From assembly GCA_045594025.1 (NCBI GenBank), contig JAZNXS010000001.1, positions 1-64,000 on the forward strand: 64,000 nucleotides of DNA, given 5' to 3'. The DNA is from Scatosoma sp045594025. Its GTDB lineage: Bacteria; Bacillota; Clostridia; Christensenellales; Borkfalkiaceae. Shown here in pieces: positions 7,690-16,141 of this stretch. The first letter of the stretch is position 1. Each line of letters opens with the position of its first letter. The position numbers were made by a program, and so were the translations under genes. The notes below the pieces were generated by a model. That model was not told where the DNA came from and searched no databases. It worked only from the letters and a program-made list of their open reading frames with translations.

Positions 7690-8210
7690 AATATCTTAAT
7701 TTTCTCCTTTATAGATTTGATAAAATTGCGTAAAATTATAAATAAGTTAAAACGTATGAGAAAGGATACGGATACGCGTAGCATATCCCCATCGCTAAGC
7801 CAAAGATTGTTTTCGATCTTTTCCCTTTTGCCTCCCATTGCAAAGAAAATACCGCGAAAAACAGCCTGCGCTAACGCTACGGTTAAAAGATATTCAGCCC
7901 CCGTTTCCGTTGTTATTACTAAAGATTTCAAACGAAAAGTACGAAATACGGAAAATCTTTTCCTCTCATTATCCAAATCGGTATATGGAATGAGTACGGC
8001 TTTCTTATCGGAAAGATGCGCCGCTAACCCTCCTTTATACGTTGCAATATAACCGCCGACAAGCTGAACTGTTTTATAGGCTTTGACGGAAAAGGCAAGC
8101 TTTTTACCGTTCATATCGTAGTGCATATTTGTTTCTAAATATATCGGAAAAAACAGTAAAAATAAAAGACCAACGATGATGATTGCGATGATAAAAAACA
8201 ACCTGCCCAT
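7656..8210 (-). CDS. ytfI: YtfI-like DUF2953 membrane protein
   Basis: A 184-residue protein with one N-terminal transmembrane helix (about residues 4-24), a beta-rich middle and a second hydrophobic stretch near residues 147-160. The position directly before ytfJ and the overall plan match DUF2953 (YtfI), whose members accompany YtfJ in spore formers. Function is unknown. Sequence similarity is weak and the call depends partly on neighbourhood. Confidence 0.7.
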   Translation of the reverse strand: MGRLFFIIAIIIVGLLFLLFFPIYLETNMHYDMNGKKLAFSVKAYKTVQLVGGYIATYKGGLAAHLSDKKAVLIPYTDLDNERKRFSVFRTFRLKSLVITTETGAEYLLTVALAQAVFRGIFFAMGGKREKIENNLWLSDGDMLRVSVSFLIRFNLFIILRNFIKSIKEKIKILCQTKMKNSTI

Positions 8211-8251
8211 ATCTTCAATATGGGCAGGTTGCCTAAAAGTATGTATTTTCT

Positions 8252-8947
8252 TTATTCAATCTTAATAATGCCGTCTTCAATATCCTGCAAGAAAGAAGGC
8301 AATTCAAAGCCGTCTGCCGTCTTAGGCTTTTCCGTTTCTTCCTCTTCCTGTAATTCAGGATCTTCATCAGGATTGTAAACGTCCTTTTCATACAGATAAT
8401 TGCTAGAAAGATCGTTTACGGCGCTCATTTCCGCGATTCTGCGCATCAATTCGTCGTAATCGGGCAATTCCTTTAAGGATTTTAACTTAAAGCGCTTTAA
8501 GAAATTATCCGTCGTCGCATACAGAATCGGTTTACCTGGCGAATCCTTTCTGCCGCAGGGTTCGATCATATCTAAGCTTAAAAGCGTGGTGATTGCATAA
8601 TCACTGCTCGTGCCTCTAACCGCTTCCAACTCACTTCTCGTGATAGGTTGCTTATAGGCAATAATTGCTGCGCATTCCAAAATCGTGCGCGTAAATTCCT
8701 TTTCACGAATCGGCGTTAATACCAAAGAAACGCTTTCTTTGTATTCGGGATTGGTAGCGAATTGCAGCTTATGATTGAAATTCAATAAGCGAATGCCGCA
8801 ATCGTTCGTGTACTTCTTCTCCAGCTGACGCACGGAATCATCTAACTGCTTTTTGGTAATTTCCAGCTTTTCTCTCAAAATATCCATAGGAACTGCATCG
8901 CCTGCTGCAAATAAAATCGCCTCAATTATATTCGTCAATTTCTCCAA
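8252..8947 (-). CDS. scpB: Segregation and condensation protein ScpB
   Basis: A 231-residue ScpB, the winged-helix dimer that completes the SMC-ScpA-ScpB condensin. Family blocks include IIEAILFAAGDAV, ILECAAIIAYKQPITRSELEAVRG and GRKDSPGKPILYATTDNFL. I place the start at a TTG codon (8945-8947) that follows a GAGAGG site by 9 nt and gives the expected N-terminus MEKLTNIIEA. This overlaps the end of scpA by 26 nt. The frame is open further upstream inside scpA but without family sequence. The C-terminal tail is acidic. Confidence 0.9.
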   Translation of the reverse strand: MEKLTNIIEAILFAAGDAVPMDILREKLEITKKQLDDSVRQLEKKYTNDCGIRLLNFNHKLQFATNPEYKESVSLVLTPIREKEFTRTILECAAIIAYKQPITRSELEAVRGTSSDYAITTLLSLDMIEPCGRKDSPGKPILYATTDNFLKRFKLKSLKELPDYDELMRRIAEMSAVNDLSSNYLYEKDVYNPDEDPELQEEEETEKPKTADGFELPSFLQDIEDGIIKIE

Positions 8948-9740
8948 TTTCTTCGTCCTCTCTTCTATTCGGATTTTTCTTAATGGTGATACTTGTAAAC
9001 AAATCTTCTTGCTCAACAAGTATGAATTGATGCTTTAAAAGCTCCAACAAAGCTTGGAACGTGGTAACTACTTCGGGAATCGCGGCTTCCTCGGAGAATA
9101 ACTCTTCAAACTGCATGGATTCCTTGCTGGCAACCTTTTCACGGATGTGTTTGATTTTATCGCGTACCGTGTAAATATCCTTGGGAATTTCGCGAGGCGG
9201 TGGATTACTTCTCTTCTTCGCTTCTAAACGCAACATCATCTTGGTGAAAGCGTTCATGAGTCCGTCCAACGTCATATCCGTGTACTGCACTTGCACGTTG
9301 GCAAACTCCTTATCCGGCTCTTTGAATATGTACCCTACCGTTTCTCTTTCCTTTAATTTCTTCGCCGTTTGGTATTCTTCCAAGGCTTGAATGAGTTCAC
9401 GTTCGGGCGAGTAGCCGCCGTCGTCGTAATCGTAATCCATAGAATCGTCTTCGATATCGTAATCAGTAGGCGGAACAAGACGTCTTGCCTTGATATCGAT
9501 AATCGTCGCTGCAATCGCAAGATATTCGCTCGCTTTGTCGAGGTCGATATACGGAAGCCCTTTCATATACGCAAGGAACTGCTCCGTGACTTGGGACACG
9601 AAAATGTTTTTAATTTCAATTCGTTCTTGATTGATCAAATGTAATAAAAGATCAAGCGGCCCCTCAAAATTGTCGAGGACTGTGGTATAATCCACTTCCG
9701 TTTCAAAATTTTTGACCGAATCAACCGTTAATTTTTCCAT
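8922..9740 (-). CDS. scpA: Segregation and condensation protein ScpA
   Basis: A 272-residue kleisin subunit of the SMC condensin. The N-terminal SMC-neck-binding helix block is FEGPLDLLLHLINQERIEI, followed by the conserved YLAIAATIIDIKARRL segment and the C-terminal winged helix that binds the SMC head (VTTFQALLELLKHQFI). It follows the site-2 protease gene by 23 nt and overlaps scpB. Length is normal. Confidence 0.94.
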   Translation of the reverse strand: MEKLTVDSVKNFETEVDYTTVLDNFEGPLDLLLHLINQERIEIKNIFVSQVTEQFLAYMKGLPYIDLDKASEYLAIAATIIDIKARRLVPPTDYDIEDDSMDYDYDDGGYSPERELIQALEEYQTAKKLKERETVGYIFKEPDKEFANVQVQYTDMTLDGLMNAFTKMMLRLEAKKRSNPPPREIPKDIYTVRDKIKHIREKVASKESMQFEELFSEEAAIPEVVTTFQALLELLKHQFILVEQEDLFTSITIKKNPNRREDEEIGEIDEYN

Positions 9741-9763
9741 CTAATACTCCTAAGTTACTTAAG

Positions 9764-10453
9764 TTATACAATAAGTCCAAATACCCAATCCCAAAGCAAC
9801 GTAATCGGTCTACCTAAAATACCGATAGCAAATTGCATTACGTAACCAAGAATATCCACAAACCGAAGGATGGTAAACCAATCCGCCGCAATATGGATAA
9901 AAATCAAGCCTAGCAATATCGTATATCCGTATCTGCGTAAGAACTGATATACTTTTCCGTTCTTTTTATTTAATGCGTCCACGATACGAAATCCATCAAG
10001 CGGATAGAACGGCAATAAATTGAATACGCAAAAACTCAACGAACAAGTAAACATAAGGTAAAACAAATTTACCAAAAACAGTTCCATGTACGTGCCGGCG
10101 AATATCGGGCATACCCAATAGAATACGACCAAAAAAAGCGGATAGAGTATAATCGCCATGGCGTAATTCATAAGTACCCCTGCCGCCGACGTCCAAAAAC
10201 ACCCCTTGCGATAGTTATCAAAGTTGTTTGGATTGATGGGAACGGGTTTTGCCCAACCAAATCCTGCAATCGCAAACATGACAATCCCTAAAAGATCGAA
10301 ATGCTTTGTAGGATTCAAGGTCATTCTCCCTTGAAATCTTGCCGTCGGATCTCCGCATTTATACGCGGCATATGCGTGCGCGAATTCGTGGAAACTGAGC
10401 ACGACCATTACCGCTAAAAATTGTGCCAAATAATAAATTAAATCGTCTAACAT
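9764..10453 (-). CDS. Site-2 protease, M50 family membrane metalloprotease
   Basis: A 229-residue polytopic membrane protein. Zinc ligands are H22 and H26 with catalytic E23 (HEFAH), and NLLPFYPLDGFR near residue 160 supplies the third ligand Asp. It belongs to the short M50B class (FpvA/YwhC-like) that sits before scpAB in Clostridia; its substrate is not known. Three ATGs are possible. I choose MLDDLIYYL because a strong promoter places the transcript start there and no Shine-Dalgarno site exists for any of them. Confidence 0.88.
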   Translation of the reverse strand: MLDDLIYYLAQFLAVMVVLSFHEFAHAYAAYKCGDPTARFQGRMTLNPTKHFDLLGIVMFAIAGFGWAKPVPINPNNFDNYRKGCFWTSAAGVLMNYAMAIILYPLFLVVFYWVCPIFAGTYMELFLVNLFYLMFTCSLSFCVFNLLPFYPLDGFRIVDALNKKNGKVYQFLRRYGYTILLGLIFIHIAADWFTILRFVDILGYVMQFAIGILGRPITLLWDWVFGLIV

Positions 10454-10460
10454 AACCATT

Positions 10461-10489
10461 ATTATAGCAGATTTTCTTGAAAATTGCAA
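10461..10489 (-). promoter_or_regulatory. Sigma-A promoter of the site-2 protease/scpAB/ytfIJ/dacF/rluB operon (leaderless)
   Basis: On the minus strand: TTGCAA (10484-10489), a 17-bp spacer and a perfect TATAAT (10461-10466). The -10 ends 7 nt before the ATG at 10453, so the transcript should begin at or next to that codon. Confidence 0.7.
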
Positions 10490-10554
10490 GTGCGCGTTAT
10501 GTTTCTTCCAAGAAAATCCACGCTAAAGTTATCGTTTTTTATAAGATAAAGGGA

Positions 10555-11892
10555 TTATTTGTTCCCTTTTTGCAATCGGCTTGGAATTATGTCGTTTCGA
10601 ACCAAATCCTCATACGATTGAGGGCGAACGATATATTCCCCTTTCCCTTCGTGAACCAACACGCAAGGCGGAATCAAATTTCGATTATAATTCATCGCCA
10701 TGGAATAGTTATAAGCGCCCGTTGAAAGCACCGCAAGAATATCTCCCGATTCCGCTTTCGGAAGAGAAACGTTCGCCGCGATAATATCGCCGCTTTCACA
10801 GCATTTACCTGCTATCGTTACAATTTCCGAGACTTCTTCATTCGCTCTGTTTGCAAGCAACGCCGTATACTTCGATTCATATAAGGCATAACGAGGATTG
10901 TCGAACATACCGCCGTCTACCGCAACGTATTTCTTCAATCCGGGAATTTCTTTAATCGTGCCGACGGTGTACAACGTCACCCCTGCTTCTCCTACGATCG
11001 AACGACCGGGTTCTAAAGCGATATACGGCAATTTCATTCCGTATTCTGTCGCTTTTTTCTTCACCTCGTCAATCAGTGCTTCCAAATACTCCGCATAGCC
11101 TTCCGGTGAAATCTTGCGGTCTTCGTCCGTGTACCAGATTCCAAAGCCACCGCCAAGATTCATGGTTTTTAAGACAAAACCAAGCTTTTTATGCATTTCT
11201 GCGGCAAAATCCATCACTTTTGCTACGGCAAGCACAAACGATTGCTTTTCAAAAATTTGCGAGCCGATATGGCAATGATACCCCATAAGCTCTACGTTTT
11301 TCTTATTCATTGCGTAAGCCGTTACTTCTTCCGCTGTTCCGTTTGCAATCGAAAATCCAAACTTACTGTCCGTCGTTGCCGTCTGTACAAAAGCATGGGT
11401 ATGCGCTTCCACCCCGGGATTGATTCGGAGCAGTATCTTTTGTTTAACGTTTCGTTTTGCCGCTTCCCTATCGATTTTATCAATCTCGGAATAGGCGTCA
11501 GCTACAATATAACCGATGCCTGCGTCCAACGCTTCCCCGATTTCGTAATCCAGCTTATTATTGCCGTGCATAACGATTTTTTCTGCGGGAAAGTTTGCCT
11601 TGAGCGCCGTATAGAGTTCGCCGCCCGACACAACGTCAATCCCGATATTTTCTTCATCGGCAATGCGGTAAATCGCTTGGCAGGAAAAAGCTTTCGACGC
11701 GTAAAGCACAATACCGTTTCCATCGTATTTTTTCGCGATCGTATCACGGTAAGTGCGCATCATACGACGAATATACGCCTCATCAAACAGATAAAGTGGC
11801 GTACCGAATTCCTTGGCAAGCTCTACGCAATCCGCACCGCCAAGCTCTAAATGCCCTTTTTTATTAATTTTTAAGGTTTCTCTTACGTTCAT
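10555..11892 (-). CDS. lysA: Diaminopimelate decarboxylase
   Basis: A 445-residue PLP enzyme (alanine-racemase fold III) that decarboxylates meso-diaminopimelate to L-lysine in the cytoplasm. PLP-Lys lies in VLYASKAFS, with HCHIGSQ, a GGGFGIW phosphate-binding loop and CESGDIIA near the C-terminus. The start is set at MNVRETLKI, which has TGAGGA 8-9 nt upstream. It is monocistronic here, with its own promoter and palindromic operator. Confidence 0.95.
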   Translation of the reverse strand: MNVRETLKINKKGHLELGGADCVELAKEFGTPLYLFDEAYIRRMMRTYRDTIAKKYDGNGIVLYASKAFSCQAIYRIADEENIGIDVVSGGELYTALKANFPAEKIVMHGNNKLDYEIGEALDAGIGYIVADAYSEIDKIDREAAKRNVKQKILLRINPGVEAHTHAFVQTATTDSKFGFSIANGTAEEVTAYAMNKKNVELMGYHCHIGSQIFEKQSFVLAVAKVMDFAAEMHKKLGFVLKTMNLGGGFGIWYTDEDRKISPEGYAEYLEALIDEVKKKATEYGMKLPYIALEPGRSIVGEAGVTLYTVGTIKEIPGLKKYVAVDGGMFDNPRYALYESKYTALLANRANEEVSEIVTIAGKCCESGDIIAANVSLPKAESGDILAVLSTGAYNYSMAMNYNRNLIPPCVLVHEGKGEYIVRPQSYEDLVRNDIIPSRLQKGNK

Positions 11893-11911
11893 TTGTAGAT
11901 TCCTCAAACGT

Positions 11912-11951
11912 CTGTTAAAATTATTTTAACAGATTTATATAAAAAATGCAA
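11912..11951 (-). promoter_or_regulatory. lysA promoter with palindromic operator over the -10 box
   Basis: Minus strand: TTGCAT (11946-11951), a 17-bp spacer and TAAAAT (11923-11928). The -10 lies inside a perfect palindrome with 10-bp arms and a 1-bp centre (11912-11932, CTGTTAAAAT and its complement). A dimeric repressor that senses lysine or nutrient status is a plausible reader. No L-box riboswitch is seen, since the leader is only about 25 nt. Confidence 0.55.
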
Positions 11952-11972
11952 CGGCTGAACGCTGTTTTTTCA

Positions 11973-12020
11973 TGAAAAAATCCGCTTTTGCCTTATTTTT
12001 TAAGCAAAAACGGATTTTAA
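11973..12020 (-). terminator. Terminator of the second carboxypeptidase gene
   Basis: AAAATCCG-CTTTTGC pairs with GCAAAA-CGGATTTT (11977-11992 with 12003-12018, one internal mismatch). The plus-strand A-run at 11975-11980 gives a U-tract on the minus-strand transcript. Confidence 0.75.
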
Positions 12021-12038
12021 CCTTGTATCTTCCTTAAC

Positions 12039-13277
12039 TTAACCGTTCCAGTTTCGCGCAACTTCTTGCAAGCAATCGAAAAAGTTCGCTTTTTTAACGC
12101 CGTCTACCGCAATTAAAGGAACCCTGTTCGTCTCAATTCCGTCTGTATAAATCACAAGCTCGCCTACGGTATCTCCTTTTTCAATCGGCGCTTTGATTTG
12201 CTCGCTTACGATATGCATCGTAACGGCGCGTTTTTCACCTTTTTTCGCAAACGAATACGCGGAATATTGCGGCGCGACCGACACCTCTTTCTCCTTACCG
12301 CCTCTAACTGCGATTTTCGTTTCCAACGCTACGTTTTCCTCTACAATCGGCGTGCTTTTATAATTCGCAAACGCATAATCAAACATTGTGCGAACGTCCG
12401 CAAAGCGGTTTGCGCTGCTTTCCTCGCCGATTACCACAGAAATTACCCTTGTATTATCCCGTTTTGCTGTCGCAGCTAAACAAAATCCCGCTTCGTTGGT
12501 GAATCCTGTTTTACCGCCGTCACATCCTTCATAAAAGCGTACAAGCTTATTTGTGTTGCTTATTTCCGTATAACGTCCCTTGGGATGATTGAATTTGTCC
12601 ATCCAAACCTTACCGAATTCATAATATTCCTCGTGCGTAAGCAAATGCTTTAACATCACAGCTACATCTTTTGCACAAGAATATTGAGGTTCTTTAGGAA
12701 GCCCCGTGCAATTAGAAAAAAGCGTGTTATTCGCCCCAATTTCCTTGGCTTTATCATTCATTTGGTCTACAAACAGACTTTCACTGCCTGCAATTCGTTC
12801 CGCCATCGCCACACAGCTGTCGTTTGCAGAACATACAACGATACTTTTCATCAATTCACGAACAGAATATTTGCCGTTTGCTTCCAAAAAAACCTGCGAT
12901 CCCCCCATGGATGCAGCCCTCTCACTAACGCATATTTCTTCATCAAACGCGAGTTTTCCTGCCTTGATCGCATCAAAAGATACCAATAACGTCATGATTT
13001 TGCACATACTGGCAATCGGCAAGCGCATATCTTCGTTATGCGAATACATCACCGTTTGCGTTGTATAATCCATTAAATAAGCCGATTTTGCACGGATTCC
13101 CAAATCTACTTTATCCGTTACGTTTGCTACGCTAACCGCTTCAAAATCCATTTGCTGAACATACTCAACCCCTTGAATTTCCGTACTTTTTGCCGTATTT
13201 TCAGCATGGAATACAGATTGCGCTTGCGTCCCTAAAATAAACGCTGCCGCCATCAAAAATTTTACCGCTTTTTTCAT
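12039..13277 (-). CDS. D-alanyl-D-alanine carboxypeptidase (second PBP5-like)
   Basis: A 412-residue secreted or anchored PBP with a signal peptide (about residues 1-25). Motifs are SxxK at S90-MCK93, SAN (CSANDSC) in place of the common SGN, and KTG (GGKTGFTNEAG). The C-terminal beta-sandwich covers about residues 300-395 and an amphipathic tail follows. It removes terminal D-Ala from peptidoglycan. It lies directly downstream of spoIVB, the place where many Clostridia carry spo0A, so its job may be sporulation-linked but could equally be vegetative. Confidence 0.9.
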   Translation of the reverse strand: MKKAVKFLMAAAFILGTQAQSVFHAENTAKSTEIQGVEYVQQMDFEAVSVANVTDKVDLGIRAKSAYLMDYTTQTVMYSHNEDMRLPIASMCKIMTLLVSFDAIKAGKLAFDEEICVSERAASMGGSQVFLEANGKYSVRELMKSIVVCSANDSCVAMAERIAGSESLFVDQMNDKAKEIGANNTLFSNCTGLPKEPQYSCAKDVAVMLKHLLTHEEYYEFGKVWMDKFNHPKGRYTEISNTNKLVRFYEGCDGGKTGFTNEAGFCLAATAKRDNTRVISVVIGEESSANRFADVRTMFDYAFANYKSTPIVEENVALETKIAVRGGKEKEVSVAPQYSAYSFAKKGEKRAVTMHIVSEQIKAPIEKGDTVGELVIYTDGIETNRVPLIAVDGVKKANFFDCLQEVARNWNG

Positions 13278-13304
13278 ACTCGCTCCTTTCTTTAAAACTC
13301 TACT

Positions 13305-13335
13305 ACGCCACGCATAGGTATTATGTGTGGCATAG
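13305..13335. repeat. Dispersed palindromic mini-repeat, intergenic copy
   Basis: Core CATAGGTATTATGTGTGGCA flanked on the left by GCCACG, so the ends pair (GCCACGCATA with TATGTGTGGC). The same CATAGGTATTAT core occurs twice inside the flavoprotein gene at 33990-34056, and a degenerate copy lies at 25648-25664. Confidence 0.6.
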
Positions 13336-13341
13336 CAGTTA

Positions 13342-14349
13342 TTATTCGCATATCATTTTATTTATATCAATGCCGTAACCACGCGTAGGATCGTTTAAAA
13401 ATACGTGCGTTACTGCCCCTATCAGCTTACCGTCCTGCAATATGGGGCTTCCACTCATACCTTGTACGATTCCACCCGTTTCCTCGATTAGGTCTACATC
13501 TGTGATTTTTATCACGTAATTTTTGTTATCTTTGTTACTTTTATCTACTTTTACAATTTCGATATCGTATCTTTGCGGTTCCATACCATTTACAGTAGAA
13601 TAGATATAAGCCGTACCCGGTTTTGCCATGTTGGAATCCGCTACTACTGTTGTAAGCGTATTTAGCTCAAAATCCTTTGAAATTTGCCCAAAAATCCCAC
13701 AATTACACAATTTATCGGCGTCTCCAAGGCATTTGTCATTTAAAAACATTCCTCTTAATTCGCCTGCTTTTCCTCGTATTCCCTTGGAAATTCCTACGAT
13801 GCTGCATTCGTATACTTTTCCGTTGGAAATTTGCATTTCACGATTATTTTCCCCAACGACCGAATGTCCTAATGAACCAAAGCGCCCCGTATTTTGGTCG
13901 ATATACGTTACTGTACCGATTCCTGAAACGCTTTCTCTTACTAAAATGCCGATTTTATAACGCCCTGTTTGCCGTTCCTTGACGGCTTTTACGGACATGG
14001 TCATCTCTTCTCCGCCGCGATAAATCTCTAATTTTAATTCTTTTCCTTTGCTTTTATCAATAATTTCATTCAATTCACTGATGGTTTCTACGCGAATTCC
14101 GCCGGCTTTTTGGATAATATCTCCATTTTTTAACCCTGCTTCTAAAGCGGGAGAATGATTACCGCAATCGGTTGCCACTTCACTTAACCCGATTACTTGT
14201 GCGCCGCCCGTTTTCAACGTAAATCCGGCAGACATGCCGCCTACGTATACCGAAGGCGCTTCCGCCATGGCGTTTACCGTAGTTATTCTACAAAATGCCA
14301 TGCTGCAAGCGCAGGCTACTCCCATAAAAAAAACACTCAACTTGCGCAT
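13342..14349 (-). CDS. spoIVB: SpoIVB serine peptidase (S55), sigma-K checkpoint
   Basis: A 335-residue forespore-secreted protease. It has an N-terminal transmembrane/signal segment (about residues 3-28), a PDZ domain (about 65-120) and an S55 peptidase domain with His in RFGSLGHSVV (about 162) and the catalytic Ser in the GMSGSPI loop (about 297-303). In Bacillus it crosses the inner forespore membrane and triggers pro-sigma-K processing by SpoIVFB. It follows recN, the usual Clostridia order. The first codons lie inside a terminator-like hairpin (separate entry). spo0A, its usual neighbour, is absent downstream. Confidence 0.94.
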   Translation of the reverse strand: MRKLSVFFMGVACACSMAFCRITTVNAMAEAPSVYVGGMSAGFTLKTGGAQVIGLSEVATDCGNHSPALEAGLKNGDIIQKAGGIRVETISELNEIIDKSKGKELKLEIYRGGEEMTMSVKAVKERQTGRYKIGILVRESVSGIGTVTYIDQNTGRFGSLGHSVVGENNREMQISNGKVYECSIVGISKGIRGKAGELRGMFLNDKCLGDADKLCNCGIFGQISKDFELNTLTTVVADSNMAKPGTAYIYSTVNGMEPQRYDIEIVKVDKSNKDNKNYVIKITDVDLIEETGGIVQGMSGSPILQDGKLIGAVTHVFLNDPTRGYGIDINKMICE

Positions 14350-14391
14350 ATTTTCCTCCGTACTGAAAGTAATTTGCGCAAATCAAGTGTT
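14326..14391 (-). terminator. Intrinsic terminator overlapping the spoIVB start codon
   Basis: Minus-strand RNA: the arm at 14375-14391 (AACACTTGATTTGCGCA) pairs along all 17 positions, three of them G-U, with 14332-14348. A 26-nt loop holds the GGAGG site and the A of the spoIVB AUG. The 3' arm is codons 1-6 of spoIVB and runs into a U-tract (eight T counting the two in the stem). Readthrough RNA from recN should terminate or hide the start. Confidence 0.65.
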
Positions 14392-14399
14392 TGCTATTC
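14370..14399 (-). promoter_or_regulatory. Candidate sigma-G/F-type promoter of spoIVB
   Basis: Minus strand: GAATA (14395-14399), an 18-bp spacer and CAAATTA (14370-14376), five of seven positions of the sigma-G -10 consensus CATACTA. Predicted transcription start is near 14362, inside the loop of the terminator hairpin, so this transcript would lack the 5' arm. Confidence 0.45.
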
Positions 14400-14434
14400 G
14401 TTTATTCGTCTTAATTATTTCCCGATATTGACTA

Positions 14435-16135
14435 TCAATTTATGGAACGTTTGTATTCTTTTGCCTGCTTTAACAATTCTTCAGCATGCTTTAACGCATA
14501 TTCGTCGCTGTCCGTACCGCCGAGCAAACGAACGATTTCTTTTGTTTTGCTTTCATTATCTAATGTGTGTACTTTTGTTAGCGTTTTACCATCGCACTCT
14601 TCCTTTTCTATAAGGAATTCATCATCACTCATCACGGCAATCTGCGCCAAATGCGAAACGGCAATAATTTGCGTGTTTTTCGCGATCCTTGCCAGCTTTT
14701 CCCCTACAACTTTAGCCGTTTTTCCGCTAATCCCTGCGTCAATTTCATCGAAAATATAGGTGGAAATCTCGTTTACGTCGGAAAGCTGTGTCTTCACCGC
14801 CAACATAAATCGACTCATTTCACCGCCACTGATGATTTTCCCAAGCGATTTCATAGGTTCGCCTGCATTGGCAGAGAACATAAAGCAAATGGAATCCAAA
14901 CCGCTTGTATTCGCTTGATCCACGTCGTTTTCCGTATATGCTTGGAAATCGATTGCAAACTGCGCGCTGGCAATATTCAAGGTTTTCAGCTCTTCCGTTA
15001 CTCTTTGGCAGAAGGCTTTCCCTTGCGTTTGGCGAAGCTGGGTAATCTTGCGGCAAACATTATAAATTTGTTTATTTACCTTCGATAATTCCAACGTCAA
15101 AGCCGCATATTGTCCCTCGCAATCACTTAAAAGAGCATATTCTTCTTGGATTTTATCGAAATAGCTATGAATTTCATGGATATTTGCACCGTACTTGCGT
15201 TTTAACGAACGAAGAAGATCCAAACGAGCTTCCGTCTCTTCTGCTTCATTCTCGTCAAAATAAAGCTCGTCTGCCATATCGGACAAGCACGCAGAAACGT
15301 CTTCGGCGTCTGCGGCTACGTTTTCGATTCTATTATAAATAGCGGCGTACTCTTCGCCAATGCGCGTAATACTGCCAACAGAACGGTTTGCGATACGCAA
15401 AGCGTCTAAAACGCCGCCCTCGGAAGAAAAGGCTTGCATAGCATCGCGAAGCGCGGAAATAATCTTTTCCAAATTGCTGATTTTGTTACGTTTTACCAGC
15501 AATTCTTCCTCTTCACCCTCTTTTAAATCAGCCGCTTCAATTTCTTCAATTTGGAACTTTAATATATCCAACCGGCGCTCGCGTTCTTTCTCGTCGCCGC
15601 CGAGCATGGCAATTTGGCTGTGAATATGCTTTTTCTCGGCTAAAAGCTTAGAAAGTTCCTCTTTAAAAGGCAGTAATTCCGCACCGATTACACCGTCTAA
15701 CGTCTTTAATTGATTGCTTTCTTTTAAAAGGAAAAAGTGCTCGCTTTGACCATGAACGTCCACAAGCGAATCGGTCACCTTACGAAGCATCGCCGCCGTA
15801 ACGGTATTTCCGTTGATTTTGATGGCATTTTTACCGCTTTCGGAAAATTTTCTCGAAATCAGGATTTCTCCGTCCGTGTCAATGTCCATTTCTCTTAACG
15901 TTTGTACCGCTTTCGCCTCTTCAGGTACGAGAAACTCTGCCTTGACCATACATTCAGACTCTCCGTAGCGAATCATGCTGCGATCGGCTTTTGCGCCCAG
16001 CACAAAATTGACGGAATCGAGAATGACGGATTTACCTGCGCCAGTCTCACCCGACAGCACGTTTAAACCTTCGCCAAATTCTAAGTCCGCTTGTTCAATT
16101 AACGCTACGTTTTTAATAGTAAGTCTGGATAACAT
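14435..16135 (-). CDS. recN: DNA repair protein RecN
   Basis: A 566-residue SMC-like ATPase for double-strand-break repair. Walker A is GETGAGKSVI (about residues 29-38), the ABC signature LSGGEMSRFM-like sits near 440, and Walker B is IFDEIDAGISG. A long coiled-coil arm lies between (about 160-370). Catalytic motifs are intact and length is typical. Its gene lies 6 nt after argR, as in other Firmicutes. Confidence 0.95.
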   Translation of the reverse strand: MLSRLTIKNVALIEQADLEFGEGLNVLSGETGAGKSVILDSVNFVLGAKADRSMIRYGESECMVKAEFLVPEEAKAVQTLREMDIDTDGEILISRKFSESGKNAIKINGNTVTAAMLRKVTDSLVDVHGQSEHFFLLKESNQLKTLDGVIGAELLPFKEELSKLLAEKKHIHSQIAMLGGDEKERERRLDILKFQIEEIEAADLKEGEEEELLVKRNKISNLEKIISALRDAMQAFSSEGGVLDALRIANRSVGSITRIGEEYAAIYNRIENVAADAEDVSACLSDMADELYFDENEAEETEARLDLLRSLKRKYGANIHEIHSYFDKIQEEYALLSDCEGQYAALTLELSKVNKQIYNVCRKITQLRQTQGKAFCQRVTEELKTLNIASAQFAIDFQAYTENDVDQANTSGLDSICFMFSANAGEPMKSLGKIISGGEMSRFMLAVKTQLSDVNEISTYIFDEIDAGISGKTAKVVGEKLARIAKNTQIIAVSHLAQIAVMSDDEFLIEKEECDGKTLTKVHTLDNESKTKEIVRLLGGTDSDEYALKHAEELLKQAKEYKRSIN

Positions 16136-16141
16136 AGTCTT

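Noticed and set aside
11893..11945. Lysine riboswitch ahead of lysA
   Set aside because: The predicted leader is about 25 nt, far too short for an L-box, and no multi-helix structure is seen.
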